Shown here: positions 13,744 through 25,862 of the stretch, piece by piece
How the letters are laid out: every line of letters starts with the position of its first letter
Numbering within the stretch: the first letter of the stretch is position 1
Assembly: GCA_037954665.1 (NCBI GenBank)
Contig: JBBMOL010000378.1
Coordinates: 124,001-188,000, forward strand
Source of the DNA: Laguncularia racemosa
Lineage: Eukaryota > Streptophyta > Magnoliopsida > Myrtales > Combretaceae
Reading direction: 5' to 3'
Length of the DNA stretch: 64,000 nucleotides
Translations under genes and position numbers: made by a program
Notes under the pieces: generated by a model
Databases searched by the model: none
Seen by the model: only the letters and a program-made list of their open reading frames with translations
Told to the model about the DNA's origin: nothing

Positions 13744-16740
13744 ATCCGCTACTGAAACCAAGAAAGAACAAGAATCCTAGAGAAGAACAAGAACGATAGG
13801 AAAACAAGAAAAAAAAAATGGAATTATTAAATCGGAAGAGGAGAACAACTCACTTCTTTTTTCTTCCTGAATTAGTGTTGTTAGAGCTCTACCCAAATGA
13901 GTTTTGCATTTTAAATTGGCATCCTTATCATTTTACCTAGTTCTTCTCTCTACGTTTAGTCAGAAAATTTGAGAAGTGTACATTTTGCTTACATCTGTCA
14001 TACATAAGGGGAAAAACAACATTGGATTGCTTGTCATAGTACGAATTGATCGACCACGGCCAGTTCTGAGGGCTGATGTGTTGTTCACTTCGCTGTTCCG
14101 CAGTAGCTATTTATTTACGAAAGTAAATTTGCCTTTCAAATTGGCCCACTGATTTTAGCTCTTCATTTTTTCTTTGTTTTTCCCCCATTAAGCACTCCGG
14201 TGGAGGGAGCATCACTCTACAGTTCTGGGCCTAGCCTTGATAAAGTAATGATCAGTTGGCTTAGAAGTTGGATTGGGCCTTTGGGTAAGTTTGATCCATA
14301 GTTCCAACTGACGTATGGAAACTTTATCCCCCCTCTTTTTTTTAATTTTTTTTTTAATTTGAAATCTTCAATTGGAAACTTTAGAGCACTAAAGAAATTA
14401 TTCTTTCCATTCTTTTCTTTTTTATCCCCCCTCTTTTTTGAATGCATAATGGTGGTGATGTGCTATTATATGATATGAGTTTAAAACAAACAATTTATAA
14501 CCATTAAAGCAATAATTTCGATTTAACATGTAGGAAGAAAAATCAAATGAATTCCAAATCAATAATGCAAAGGAGTTAAGTAAAATAGAGTTTAGAGATA
14601 AACCAAAAGCCTTACCAAAAAAATTAAAAGAGGATGTCTAAATCGCAACTACAAACACAACATCGTTATATGCTTTCTTTTTGTAGTGATGTAAATCATT
14701 AGATATGTAAATTAACATAAAGAAACAATAATATGATAACTCCATAAAACTAGATTCTCTACTCTTTATAAATGTTATAGGAACTATCACGTGTCACACT
14801 ACTTATGTGTAAGTCATAGGCTAAATAGTTATAATAATCAATGTCATCATTATCTAAAAATAACAAGTCCCAACATGGATGAGCAACAATATCTAGTATA
14901 AAAATCACTACATGCAAGCATGTAAATGTGCCATGCCACACATGTCATAATTCCTATATACAACCGATGTGCCTAATTCTACTTAGAAGCACAATTAAAA
15001 GACTTAAGAAAAAACATCTCAAGTCAAGGCAAAATCGGATCCACAAATGGCACTTTTCACGTGAACCCTAAAAAAGATATGATGAAATCCAAATATCCAA
15101 TGATATAATTATAATTCCACAATCATAATACCTTCTAACATCACCCTAATTTCATATAATCCACGCAAATAAACCTCAATTTCAAAAGAAAACCGTAATA
15201 ATAATAATCCTTTTCAAATAGTGAAAAACACGTTTTCTAGGGAAATCTTCAATGATGAACTGAATAAAATTGATAATTATTTCAAATAAGCACAAGAATT
15301 CGTGAAAAATAAGATGTATTTCTAACCAAGAAATATCTCAATTCAACCCTAGATATGACACACTAGAGAAGAAAAAAATCACAACAAAATGAAATTGATA
15401 TAACTCATAATTTCAAGATGTTGAACTCGCCACAATTTCAACTCTTGGGATTGAAATTGATAAGAGTTTGGAACCAAGGTATAAACCCTAATTCTCACGT
15501 GAAATGTAGTGTATATTCTGCAAAATGATAAGCCTCTCAAACCCTCTCTTAAGCAAGTATTTATACTTGCTACTCCTAAGGTTAAAAAGTGCTCAAAATT
15601 ACAAGTTTGTTACTTTTAAAATGGCTAACCCTAAGTGAAAGTTACAAGGAAATAAAAGTGTCTCAAAACCAAAATAGTTCATAAAAGAATGAATATATAA
15701 AATAAATGGTCTTCAAGATGCCAGTCTTCTATAAGATCCATCGGCCCAACTCATCGCCGGTTCAAGTTGGTCCATGGATAACCCACAAGCTGAGTCTAAG
15801 GGAGTTTGTCCATTGCCCTATAGAATGTGATAAGTGTACCTGTTGGAAAACACAATACAAGAATAATAGAAAAGAGGTTAATATATAAATAATTCTGAGG
15901 TCGATCTGCTCAAAATGGGCCCTCAACGCCAAGATTTGAAATCCTTCAGTTCTTACCCTATTGATAGGTCTTGTCGGATTTTTATTCTTATCAACAACAA
16001 TCAATATCAAGCAACAAAACACAATTTAATTTATCGTATTTAACAATCCACAAGCATATAGAAGGGCCCTAAAGAGCCATTTTTTAGAATGGGGATCTAT
16101 AGCTCCCTAGAGTCATTTTAAAAATTCCATTGATCATATGACCCATTGAGCTATTTAAAATGTAGAGCATGTAGTCTTTTTGAAAATGTGGCTCCATTGT
16201 TCCCATGAATCCTTTTTTAAAAAAGTGGAATGATGCCAATTATTCAAAAATCTATTTGTCTCATATTCAATCCATCACTCGTATTAACCAATGATAATCC
16301 AATCCACTATAATTGCACTTGGTGATCCATGTGTAGTTTTCCTCTTGATGTCCTAACCTGTATCGACCATAAATTCAACCATATTAATAGTAGACCTATT
16401 CACTTTATGGTCTTAGCGATTTCATTCTAAATGTTTGCTGTACTAAAATGTGATGTAACACTTAGGTCATAACCTACCTATTTGTTGTTCAAGTAAAAAT
16501 ATTCTCTTTATAAAAGTAAGTTCTACTAATTATGGGCGTGCAAGGAGAAGTAGTAGAAGATTGTCACTATTGTTGGCTATATGCAATAGAGGGAACGAAG
16601 GAAGCTCCTTTAGAATTAGATATATTGATAAAGGATGAGTATCCTTTGTGTTTTTCGTGAGGATTTTCCTAAGCTAGCATCCCATAAAGTAGTGTCTTCA
16701 CTATTAACTTGGTGCTATGAACTGAACTGACATAAAAAAA
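13744..16740. other. 3' UTR and intergenic, no supported gene
   Basis: The pectate lyase 3' UTR probably occupies the first few hundred bases. The remainder is AT-rich with no open frame that resembles a protein family. Around 15,480-15,800 the texture (a TATTTATA box read on the minus strand, then denser GC) resembles an old LTR, but no paired repeat or TG/CA ends could be set. Confidence 0.5.
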
Positions 16741-16745
16741 AAATA

Positions 16746-16826
16746 CTATATAGGATGCCACTAGCAAAATTGAAGGAACCAAAAAGTAAGTTTAAGGATT
16801 TGCTTGATAAAGAATATATTAGGTAA
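16746..16826 (+). pseudogene. Ty3/gypsy reverse transcriptase N-terminal relic
   Basis: A short frame reads YRMPLAKLKEP followed by KFKDLLDKEYIR and a stop. This matches the plant gypsy RT entry block, in which Tyr-Arg-Met-x-Pro/Leu-x-Glu-Leu-Lys-Glu is followed by Leu-Leu-Asp-Lys-Gly-Phe-Ile-Arg. No RT catalytic motif follows, and stops flank it on both sides. It is a fragment of a long-dead element, and its borders are unknown. Confidence 0.5.
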
Positions 16827-18340
16827 ACCTTAATGCACGAGGATAGCTGAGGAAATTATCAAAGAAGCACAAATCAAAGCAACTTTATGTCATCTATTCA
16901 AAGATTTATAAAGTTACAGTAAGGAATATATACTTATTACTTGAATTGATAACCTATTTAGTCAATTATTGGTTGCCATTGTTTTTTCTAAGGTTGAACT
17001 TAAATCGAGATAGGATCATCTAAGAATTAAGCTAGAAGATGCATCAAAGACAACGTTCAAGACACAAACACTATGAATTTATGATGCTATTCCATGTGCA
17101 AACACAGAGCTGTTGTTTATGTGTGTATATATATGTACATTCTAAGAGCAAGATTTGATAAGATGTTATACATGGCTAGGTGGTAAGACATATAAGTTTT
17201 TAAATAAGAGGTTATGAATTCAATTTCCAAACCAATTATTTAATTATTTTCAAGTTGCATTTATTCCTTGAATGATATTTAGTTTTTGCTTCTTTTTTTT
17301 TTAATTTCTTCTACTCTTTTTTATAATAATTAATAACATTAAATTTCATTCATTATCAAACTATAGTTAACTAACTAAATTCTTTTAAGTTGCTATTTAA
17401 TTATTAGTGATACACCCTAAATAATAATTATATTACCAATGCTAAAAATATTTTGATCTTATAATATAAATTTATTAGTAAATAATAACAATTATATTAT
17501 TTGATGTGATTTTCTTACAATTAATGTATGACTATCAAAGAATGCTTTGGATCATCAATGTATCAACGGCACCCATCCCTTTTGTTATAAAAAATCATTC
17601 TACTTATGCAAGTGAGGCACAGATGTTTGCTTTTTTTATTTCTATCCTTGAAAACTTTTAATAAAATTCAGGAGAAGATTATTTGAATAAAATAATATTT
17701 ATATCATTTTGTACTTTTTGGCTCTACTTGTAATGTTCTATTTAACAAGTTTTTGTATTATATTTCCATTAATAATAAAATTTACACACAAGTTTAATAC
17801 TTTTTTTTTTATAAATTGGTGGTTAAATTTCTACTATTATATATACCACAATAAAAAAATAAGGAGTGTATTGAATATGTTTTCTTAAAAAATTTAGAAT
17901 TATCTTATATAAAGTATTAAAAAATGTTGAAGGAGCACTCACCTATAATTTTTTTTATATGTATAAAATATATAAAAATAATTTTAATATTAACTTAAAT
18001 ACAGCTAGCTTTCCAATCGCATATGCTTTAGCCTCCATCCTTGATCTATAATAATTACGTTTCTTCCTCCTCCTTATCCTCCCCATTTTTTTGACCGTCG
18101 AGTATGACTAAGAAGACTAGCCCAAAAGGGAACAACCAGACAAGAGAATCATACAATGGTATTGGACCGTTTTTAGTCCAGAGAAAATATCTCATATCTA
18201 GTTACATTCCCCGTGGACCATCCACTGATTCGCAACTGGTTTTTTAGACACCAATGACTTTTTTCACCCTACACTACAGAAGAGATCAACATCACTTCCT
18301 TCCCTATCCTACTATTCTTAGTCTTTTTCTTGGCATACAT
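16827..18340. other. intergenic, AT-rich
   Basis: Very AT-rich spacer with no supported coding sequence. The last 300 bases before the ADH TATA-like box are the likely ADH promoter. They contain TGGTTT cores near 18,237 and 18,405, which resemble the anaerobic response element core of plant ADH promoters, but so short a motif is weak evidence. Confidence 0.5.
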
Positions 18341-18344
18341 ATTC

Positions 18345-18353
18345 AATATAAGG
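18345..18353 (+). promoter_or_regulatory. TATA-like box of ADH gene
   Basis: AATATAAGG lies about 90 bp upstream of the ADH ATG at 18,441, a plausible distance for a short 5' UTR. Confidence 0.5.
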
Positions 18354-18440
18354 CTACAAACATCAAGAGCTGCTCTTTAAAAAACTAGAAGACTGGAAAC
18401 TTAAGTTGGTTTCTAATAGTTGAATTGGGCTTTGTAAGCC

Positions 18441-21400
18441 ATGTCAAGCTCAAGCACTGCTGGTCTTATGATCCCATGCAAAGGTATGTATTACACACAA
18501 ATTCAACGTTAATGAGCCCATTACATCTTGATATCATGTCCTTTTCTTTTCTTTTTTTCATTATTTGGGCTTTAATAATATTTGTTTTTCGAAAACTAGG
18601 TGACGATCGGTCCTTTAGTTTCTTTTGCTGCTTTTTAAACATCGCGTCTTAATATGAACAAAGACCAAAATAAAATAAAATAAAATAGAAGTGCTCGTTT
18701 TAATATGATAAATTGGGTTTGGTGACCAAAAATCTAATGTAAACTGATGTCACAACACATCAGGTTGGATCTTTGCAACATCATTGCACACCGTCTAGAA
18801 CTGAACAATAAATATGTTAATTGACAATATTTTGGAAATGTGGGTGTGTTTGGGATATTACAGCTGCGGTAGCATGGGAAGCGGGGAAGCCATTGGTAAT
18901 AGAGCACGTGGAAGTGGCTCCACCTCAGGCCATGGAAGTGAGGATCAAAGTCAAGTATACATCTCTTTGCCACACCGATCTTTATTTCTGGGAAGCTAAG
19001 GTTAGTGGTGTAGCTGTTTGGATCTATTATTATTATTATTATGAATTTAATCATGATACTTGTACTAAGACTTTGTTAAATAGTTATATATCCATATTTC
19101 ATTTCTCAGCTGGCAGAGATAAATGCACAAAGCACAGAGAAAGAACGAAAGATAATGATTACCCAAAAAAAATAAAAATAAAAGAATGAAAGATAATTAG
19201 AAATTCTTTCTGAGACATACGAGATTGTCAATGTCCAAGTGTTTCACGATATGGAGTAAAACCATGGGATGTCAAACTGCAGGGTACACTGGCAATTTGT
19301 AGCAACGATTACTGTCTTCATTCCATTTCCTTTTTTTTTTTTTTTTTCCCACCTTGGCAAGTTTTTGATCTTTAAATTTGGATTTTGATTTCAGGGTCAG
19401 ACACCAGTATTTCCCCGGATTTTTGGACATGAGGCATCTGGGTATGTTGCTAATCATCTAAAGCTTTTCTATGCCCCAAGTTTAACTTTTATTCATATGG
19501 TTGAAAGTATTCACTTCATTGATAGATGTAAGGTAACTGAAATGTCCAGTCCAAATCTAATTGAAGTTTATTAGAACATTCTGAGTAGTTGTGCCTTCAT
19601 TCTGAAATTGTTAATTAAATAACAAATCGCTATGTGTCTATAAGCTTAAGCTTTAAAGTTGGATGGCTATGGCCTAAATTTATCATGCTGTTAGAACAGA
19701 TGGTCCTAAGTTTGCTACCAGTTAACCACATACTTAATCAATTGATCCACACGATCGGTTTAAGTGAGGGTCTAAGGGGCATATCGCATAACAAATGGTT
19801 TTGGATCCAATTTTATCAGAAACAAATGCGGCAACACATCTTGTTAAAACTAGTTTGTTCCCTTCTATTTGCTCGTATAGCCCATGGGCCTTTTCCACAC
19901 TAAAGCTTCATTTTCACGGCAATGATTTTGACTCTTTTTGAACTAAGAATAGCGGGCTTTTTGAGAATTGGAACATGGTGCAGGTAAGTTGGCTGAAAAC
20001 CATACTCTTAATGCTTATGCTGTTGGTAATTTGCTGTAAAAACAGAATTGTGGAGAGCGTTGGAGAAGGTGTCACAGATCTTGAAGTTGGAGATCATGTG
20101 CTTCCAGTATTCACAGGGGAATGTGGAGATTGCAGACACTGTAAATCCGAAGAAAGCAACATGTGTGACCTCCTGAGAATAAACACAACAAGGGGAGTGA
20201 TGATTTCTGATGGAAAATCCAGATTTTCCTTAAATGGTTCGCCAATAAATCACTTTCTAGGCACATCCACCTTCAGCGAATATACGGTTGTTCATTCGGG
20301 CTGCCTTGCAAAACTTAATCCATCGGCACCTTTGGATAAAGTATGCATACTAAGTTGTGGCATATCCACAGGTTGTTGGACCAAACTTTATACCTTTGCT
20401 CCTCCCCTATTGCAGTTTGGTTGAACTAACATCATTCAACAATATGTGTAGGACTTGGTGCAACTCTGAATGTGGCAAAGCCAAAAGCTGGTTCCTCAGT
20501 TGCTATTTTTGGTCTTGGAGCTGTCGGCCTAGCGGTAATCCATCTTGAAAGGTTTTGAACTTAATTATCTCAACCATGAAGACTAATGCTTGCTCAATAA
20601 TTCTTCACTTCAATTTCTCTAGGCTGCTGAAGGTGCGAGAATCTCTGGTGCATCGAGGATCATTGGGGTTGATTTGAACCCAAACAGGTTTGAAGAAGGT
20701 AATTACCCCACCTTTTAGTTTCATACTCTGGAGCAGATTAAACCTAAAAAATAGTTGTTGATATTTTGCATCAACAGCTAAGAAGTTTGGAGTCACTGAA
20801 TTTGTCAACCCAAAGGATCATGACCGACCAGTTCAAGAGGTGAAAATTCCTTTTCTGTCTTTTGATTGCCATATTCTTCTGCCGCATTAAGGAGCCAAAT
20901 GTAAGTTTTTGTACTTCGCCTCTTCTCCTTATTGTTGAAAACAGCCTGATCTTCCACCAATCATGTAGGTGATTGCTGAGATGACAAACGGGGGAGTTGA
21001 CAGAAGTGTGGAGTGTACTGGCAACATAAATGCGATGATTTCTGCATTTGAATGTGTTCACGATGTAAGTTTGCTTGAAATGCACTAAATAATTGAAAAA
21101 TGTTGTCTATAGGGCCTTTTCATTTGTCAGTTTGAGACTATTTTAGCATTATTTTGACATCGTTTTTAAATCGTTGTTTGGATAACAGAGATAAAGAGGA
21201 AAAATAAAACGATAAGCAGGACAAATATGAAATAGAGACATTACGGATACAAATTAGAAATAGATAAGATATAGATGAAAATCAAATAAAACAAATGTCC
21301 TACTTTGGCAGCAGAAGCTGTTAAACATTGATTCACTCAGTGAGTTTGTGACTTGAAAAATAATACAGGGCTGGGGTGTGGCTGTGCTTGTCGGGGTCCC

Positions 21401-21738
21401 AACCAAGGATGCAGTTTTCATGACTAAACCTATCAATCTCCTCAACGAGAGGACATTGAAGGGTACCTTTTTCGGAAACTATAAACCCCGCAGTGATCTT
21501 CCTTCGGTAGTTGATATGTACATGATCAAGGTACGTATTTTTCCTTGTCAGTATATGGCACCAATAAGTTGCATTTCCGTCTCCAGTTAGTGATAGCACA
21601 TGTTCTCGTTTAATGCAGAAGTTGGAGTTGGATAAATTTATAACTCATCGAGTTCCCTTCTCGGAAATCAACAAGGCATTTGATTTAATGGTTAGAGGGG
21701 AGAGTTTGAGGTGCATTATCAGCATGGACGATCACTAA
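18441..21738 (+). CDS. ADH1: class-P alcohol dehydrogenase, 10 exons
   Basis: Exons: 18441-18483, 18864-19000, 19395-19441, 20046-20371, 20452-20534, 20623-20698, 20778-20839, 20969-21064, 21369-21530, 21619-21738. All junctions are GT-AG and give 383 codons plus TAA, with the ten-exon layout typical of plant Adh genes. The cytosolic zinc enzyme interconverts acetaldehyde and ethanol with NAD(H), mainly in fermentation under low oxygen. Catalytic zinc ligands are C50 (in CHTD), H72 (in GHEA) and C180 (in LSCGISTG). Structural zinc ligands are C102, C105, C108 and C116. The Rossmann motif GLGAVG is at 205-210, with the NAD-binding Asp at D229. The protein follows the plant ADH1/ADH2 pattern over its whole length, including VECTGNI and the NLLNERTLKGTFFGNYKPR block, so class P fits better than class III or the ADH-like group. 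No break was seen. The paralogue number in the symbol is provisional. Confidence 0.95.
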
Positions 21739-23267
21739 GATTTAGAGGAAGAAGGGTGAGAATATGAATGTATTTTGGAGTTCTATGCTTGTTTACTGCC
21801 AATGTTTCCAGTGTTTCGTGGCACACGAATTAGTGTCCCAAATCCATCCATGATAGAATTTTGTATCCTCCTATAATATACAAGTCGTGAAATGTGTGTA
21901 TGAGGGAGCAATAAGATGTATGAGTATCTGACTAGCAAGCAGAGAGATTCCATGATATATGGTGACTCGTTTCTTGGAATCCTACTGTTGGGGCTGTAAA
22001 TGAGTAACCGGGTACCTTGATGCAATACAACTTCCCCACCTGAAATTAATCCAAATGACAAAAGCCTTATAGTTATGCATAACACAACCAATCCATGTAT
22101 CATTTATGTCAAGTGATCATATTCTTAAATCGAAATTTCCGTACAGCTTAATCCGATCAGCTCTAGTTGGTAAACAAGGGCAGGAAGGCAAGTCCAATCC
22201 GATGGACCTACTTTCAAACTAGGCCGATCTAGTTGCTGGGAGCCCAAACCCAATGGACCTATTTCAACTAGTTGTCCGAATCTCTATCCTAGCCCCCTAG
22301 CCCCACTTGGTTGGTTAGCTTTTCAACTAGGTGGCCAAATTTTCATTTTGGTTGGCCTTGTTGTACTTTGATCTGCCACTCTTCCTTGATTTCCATCTTC
22401 TCTCTTTTTATTTATTTATTTTTTAATTTTTATATCGTCCACCTACAAATTCAACCTGAGACACTCTCGATCGAATTTATTACTCTAAAATCCTTTCTTG
22501 AATCCTTAATTTAATGAATCAATACAATCCCCAATTTCACACTTTTGACAATCATTAGAAAAACTCTATAACTCATCCTATATTCCTAGAATTTCCATGA
22601 GTTTATTACTAGTTCCATAAATTCCATCATTGCTAGGTTAAATTACCTACCTCTTACGATTTTAAAACTCCAACATTGTGATTATAAGTCTAGAGATAAC
22701 TTCACATATTATTCTAAGGTGAAAACATAATCTAGCCGAATTAATATCGCTTACCTTGCAACAAATCGTTGCGACTTTGTCCTTAAGCCCTTCTTCCTCC
22801 TTACATTTAATTTTCCCTGTATCCAACCATCAAACTGTATTAAAAATAAATCACCCCAATTGTCATCGTTAGTTTTCCTCCAAAGCCATAACGATTTTTC
22901 TTTCCATTTTCATAATAGCTACAACAAAATCTCTTTTTCGCCTTGTTTTTAATTCCCTTAAAACAAACCACTACACCAATGAGGATTGCACTTATAACCA
23001 TAGAATGATTTCTTTTAATGCTGAAAGGCTAGGTTTCTAACCTTACTCACACATTGGATAATGTGAAAGTAAGGAGTCGGACCCCAAAGGAGGAAAAGAT
23101 AGAGAAAGAGTTTTTAGCGATTTTCTAGGGTTTTAGAGATGGAAAATTTAGTTTAAACTAGTTAATATCCTGTATAATGTGCCAATTTTAGTTTAAAATA
23201 AATTTATACTAATATAAATAATTGATCTATTTGAAAAATTATCACTATAGTATATTGATAATGTATA
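21739..23267. other. ADH 3' UTR and repeat-like intergenic DNA
   Basis: The first few hundred bases are probably ADH 3' UTR. Near 22,190-22,330 a phrase around CCAATCCGATGGACCTA recurs imperfectly. From about 22,500 to 23,150 the composition and word use (for example CTTACCTTGCAACAAATCG) resemble the neighbouring LTR family, so a truncated older LTR is possible. Its ends cannot be set. Confidence 0.4.
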
Positions 23268-23822
23268 TGGAACAACCCAAAATCTGAACCGTGCTACTGC
23301 CCGCTACGTGTCTTTATCTCGCAAGAATACGTTAATACTTTAAAACAACTTTGATACATTTTAACCTGTAACTCCTATATAAAAACATTTTATACATCCT
23401 CAAAATTCAATGATAACTTAAACTATATCAAACATTTAACACAATGGAAGTCTTTAAACATAAAAAATAACATTTAAAAAAAATGTTTATTATAGTCCAA
23501 TAACATAATTCTCTTAAAACCTAATCACCATAATAATAATGGTAATCTTCATCTTTCTCTTTCTGTGGTTCATCCAAACCCAAGTTATCTTTTGGGTTCT
23601 CATCTCCCTTCACTTACATCTAAAAATGATTTCTTGAAGGGTGAGTTAATATCCAGTACGTATAACACAAACACATATGCATTAACAAACATAAACAAAT
23701 GTCACACATATAATGCAGAACTTAAACATAGACAACCATTTCATAATATAATTTATGTCTACAAGAAAACAACAGGGTACTCATGACCCCCTTAACACAC
23801 TTAATATATTGGAGTATGACGT

Positions 23823-24100
23823 GGTGATGAGAATTACTAATACGAGCCCTATACCCATAATCCCTTAATCTTTAAACTTAGTGATAGGAACCGCCACTAC
23901 GAACCCCATACTCATGTACACTTAAACCTTAAACTTGGTGATGGGAACTGCCACTACATTCCCCACACCCATGTCCACTTAAACCTAGTGATGGGAACTA
24001 CCACTACGAATCCTACACCTATGTCCATTTAACCACTTAAACTTAGTGATAGGAATTGCCACTATGGGTCCCACACCTATGTACACTTAACCAGTAATCA
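23823..24100. repeat. tandem array, five 50-58 bp units
   Basis: Units starting GTGATGGGAACTGCCACTAC begin at 23,823, 23,881, 23,938, 23,988 and 24,046. Each holds a variable middle ending in an ACACCCATGTCCACTTAA-like phrase. The array lies in the 3' half of the solo LTR as read on the minus strand. Confidence 0.8.
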
Positions 24101-24539
24101 CGTTCAACTCAAACCATTTCCAAACACGACTCCATTAGAGACAGCGTCATACAAGGATTATTGGGGTGCTCTCTAGGGATCTGCCACTACTGACCCTTAG
24201 GCCGAGTCAAGTACATATAACATATCACTTAACCACTTAAGCCAATTCATCAATTAACACAAGTTCCATATATATACTAACTTAAACAAGCACAATCAAT
24301 ACGTAAGTTACACATACATTGGATCTTAGCCTTAAGCATTCCTCAGTCTTGGACTTAACCTAATTGAAAATCTATACACATTAACATGCTCTTCTTAGTA
24401 TTCAATCTAAGATCAATATCATTTTTAATTTCCTTAATCATATTTATTTAATTTCTCTAAGGCATTACTAGTTATCTAGGTTGTGTGAAAACTAGTTTAA
24501 TTTAAAGTTAAATAAATAGATAATTTTTTTATACTTTAT

Positions 24540-24860
24540 TCAACACGGTCATGTTGGGGACTGTGTTGCTCAACACAAGTTGAAGCCCGACCGTGTTAGG
24601 GGTCATGTATCTCTTGGTGAAAAACTTAGTTTCAACATGGTCTAAATACAATCGTGTTGTGAGGTCGTGTTTCAACCGTGTTTGGTGGTCATGTACCTCT
24701 CGATGCACCTTTCCATTTTAATACAATTGAAACACAACCGTGTTGCCCTTAACTTAACATGGTCAAAACACGACTGTATTGGGAGGCCGTGTATCTCTCG
24801 GTGCACTTTTCCATTTCAACACGGTTGAAACACAACCGTGTTGAAAGGTCGTGTTACCTT
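24540..24860. repeat. AACACGG / CCGTGTT inverted-motif array in solo LTR
   Basis: AACACGGT-type and ACCGTGTT-type half-sites alternate and often form inverted pairs, for example around 24,818-24,842. The array also repeats a GGTCATGTATCTCT / GGCCGTGTATCTCT phrase three times. Relative to the minus-strand TATA box it lies downstream, in the presumed R/U5 part. Confidence 0.75.
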
Positions 24861-25267
24861 CGAAAATCTCTACGAACCTTATTTCTCTTACTTCAATTTC
24901 TCCAAAACCTAATCCTTCTTACTCCTAAGCTTAACTAAGTTCTTATAACTCTTAATTGTATTTAATTTACAAAGAATTGCATACTTACTTCAATTTTAAC
25001 AAGTCGCAAATCTCAGATCATCGATTCTCCGTTCTCTTATGCCCTTTCATGCTCCTCATTTTTTGCATGAACAATTGGCGCTCATAACTACAAATTTTAT
25101 AAATCCTAATTTGAAATTCGTATAATGATCCTTATCTCGAGTTCTTGGAATTGGTTTGCTCCTTTTTCTTATTATCATCCTAAGTTTCTCATATGGAGAG
25201 TCTGTTCTCTATAGCACTGTTCACTGCTCAAAATGACAAAAAGGATGCTCTCTAGGTCAACTTGTAG

Positions 25268-25275
25268 TATTTATA
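25268..25275 (-). promoter_or_regulatory. LTR TATA box
   Basis: TATAAATA on the minus strand, flanked by GTA and CTAC, sits in the U3 part of the solo LTR, about 285 bp from its 5' border. Confidence 0.55.
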
Positions 25276-25557
25276 TACTAAGTGTGAAATGACCAAATTG
25301 CCCCTTGAATTTTTATAAAATTCCATCCTCGTCCTTAGCTCTTTATGATAATGCCTATATTATATAAATGAATAAATAATTAAAATATTCATGTATTATA
25401 GTATATTTATGAATTGTTTTGAAAATGATTTTAATACTATAATTTAATCATATAAATATATATTGCATATTATAGTTTTATATATAATCTTCAAATCATG
25501 ATAATGTAATGTCACATGTCAATAATCATGTTATTTTGAAATGCACCTATTGCAACA

Positions 25558-25857
25558 TCCTCAATAAGTATTGCTATTTATAAACATATACCTTTTTTTT
25601 TTTACATAATTAAAATTGAAGAATGATTAATTGTCAAAACGTACAAGTCAAAAAGATATAAGTATAAAAAAAGAAGAAGCTATAAATGATCAAAAGATAT
25701 TATCAATTAAAAAAATCTAATACAAATAAATAAATAAATGGCCAAAATATGTTGACAAAGAAAAGATGCCTAAAAAGTAATACATATACAACATTAAAAA
25801 TAATAAAATTACTTAAAATATTGTCACAAATAACATTTTAACAATGGTATGAATGCT
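25558..25857. other. AT-rich spacer between solo LTR and copia element
   Basis: AT-rich DNA with no feature other than the left copy of the copia target-site duplication at its end. Confidence 0.6.
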
Positions 25858-25862
25858 ATTAT
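25858..25862. repeat. copia target-site duplication, left copy
   Basis: ATTAT, identical to 41,050-41,054, directly abuts the LTR terminus TGTTGG. Confidence 0.9.

Larger units (their letters stand above)
23268..25557 (-). repeat. probable solo LTR of Tekay/Del-like gypsy element
   Basis: The low-coordinate border TGGAACAACCCAAA resembles the inverted end of plant chromovirus LTRs (on the minus strand, TTTGGGTTGTTCCA). The high border is near GCAACA at 25,557. On the minus strand a TATAAATA box lies at 25,268-25,275, in the expected U3 position. Organisation and many words parallel the LTR at about 49,109-51,885: the box-proximal GGGCAATTTGGTCATTT, repeated GGGAACTGCCACTAC units, and GGTCATGTATCTCTTGG units. 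No internal element sequence or primer-binding site flanks it, hence solo. No clear 5-bp target duplication was found, so the borders may be off by tens of bases. Confidence 0.6.

Noticed and set aside
21983..22020. Second hAT-type MITE start (GGGGCTGTAAATGAGTAAC)
   Set aside because: Only the first few bases resemble the family. No subterminal motif repeats or other end were found.
23823..24100. CRISPR-like array
   Set aside because: Direct repeats of 50-58 bp without unique spacers, in a eukaryotic LTR. This is an ordinary tandem array.
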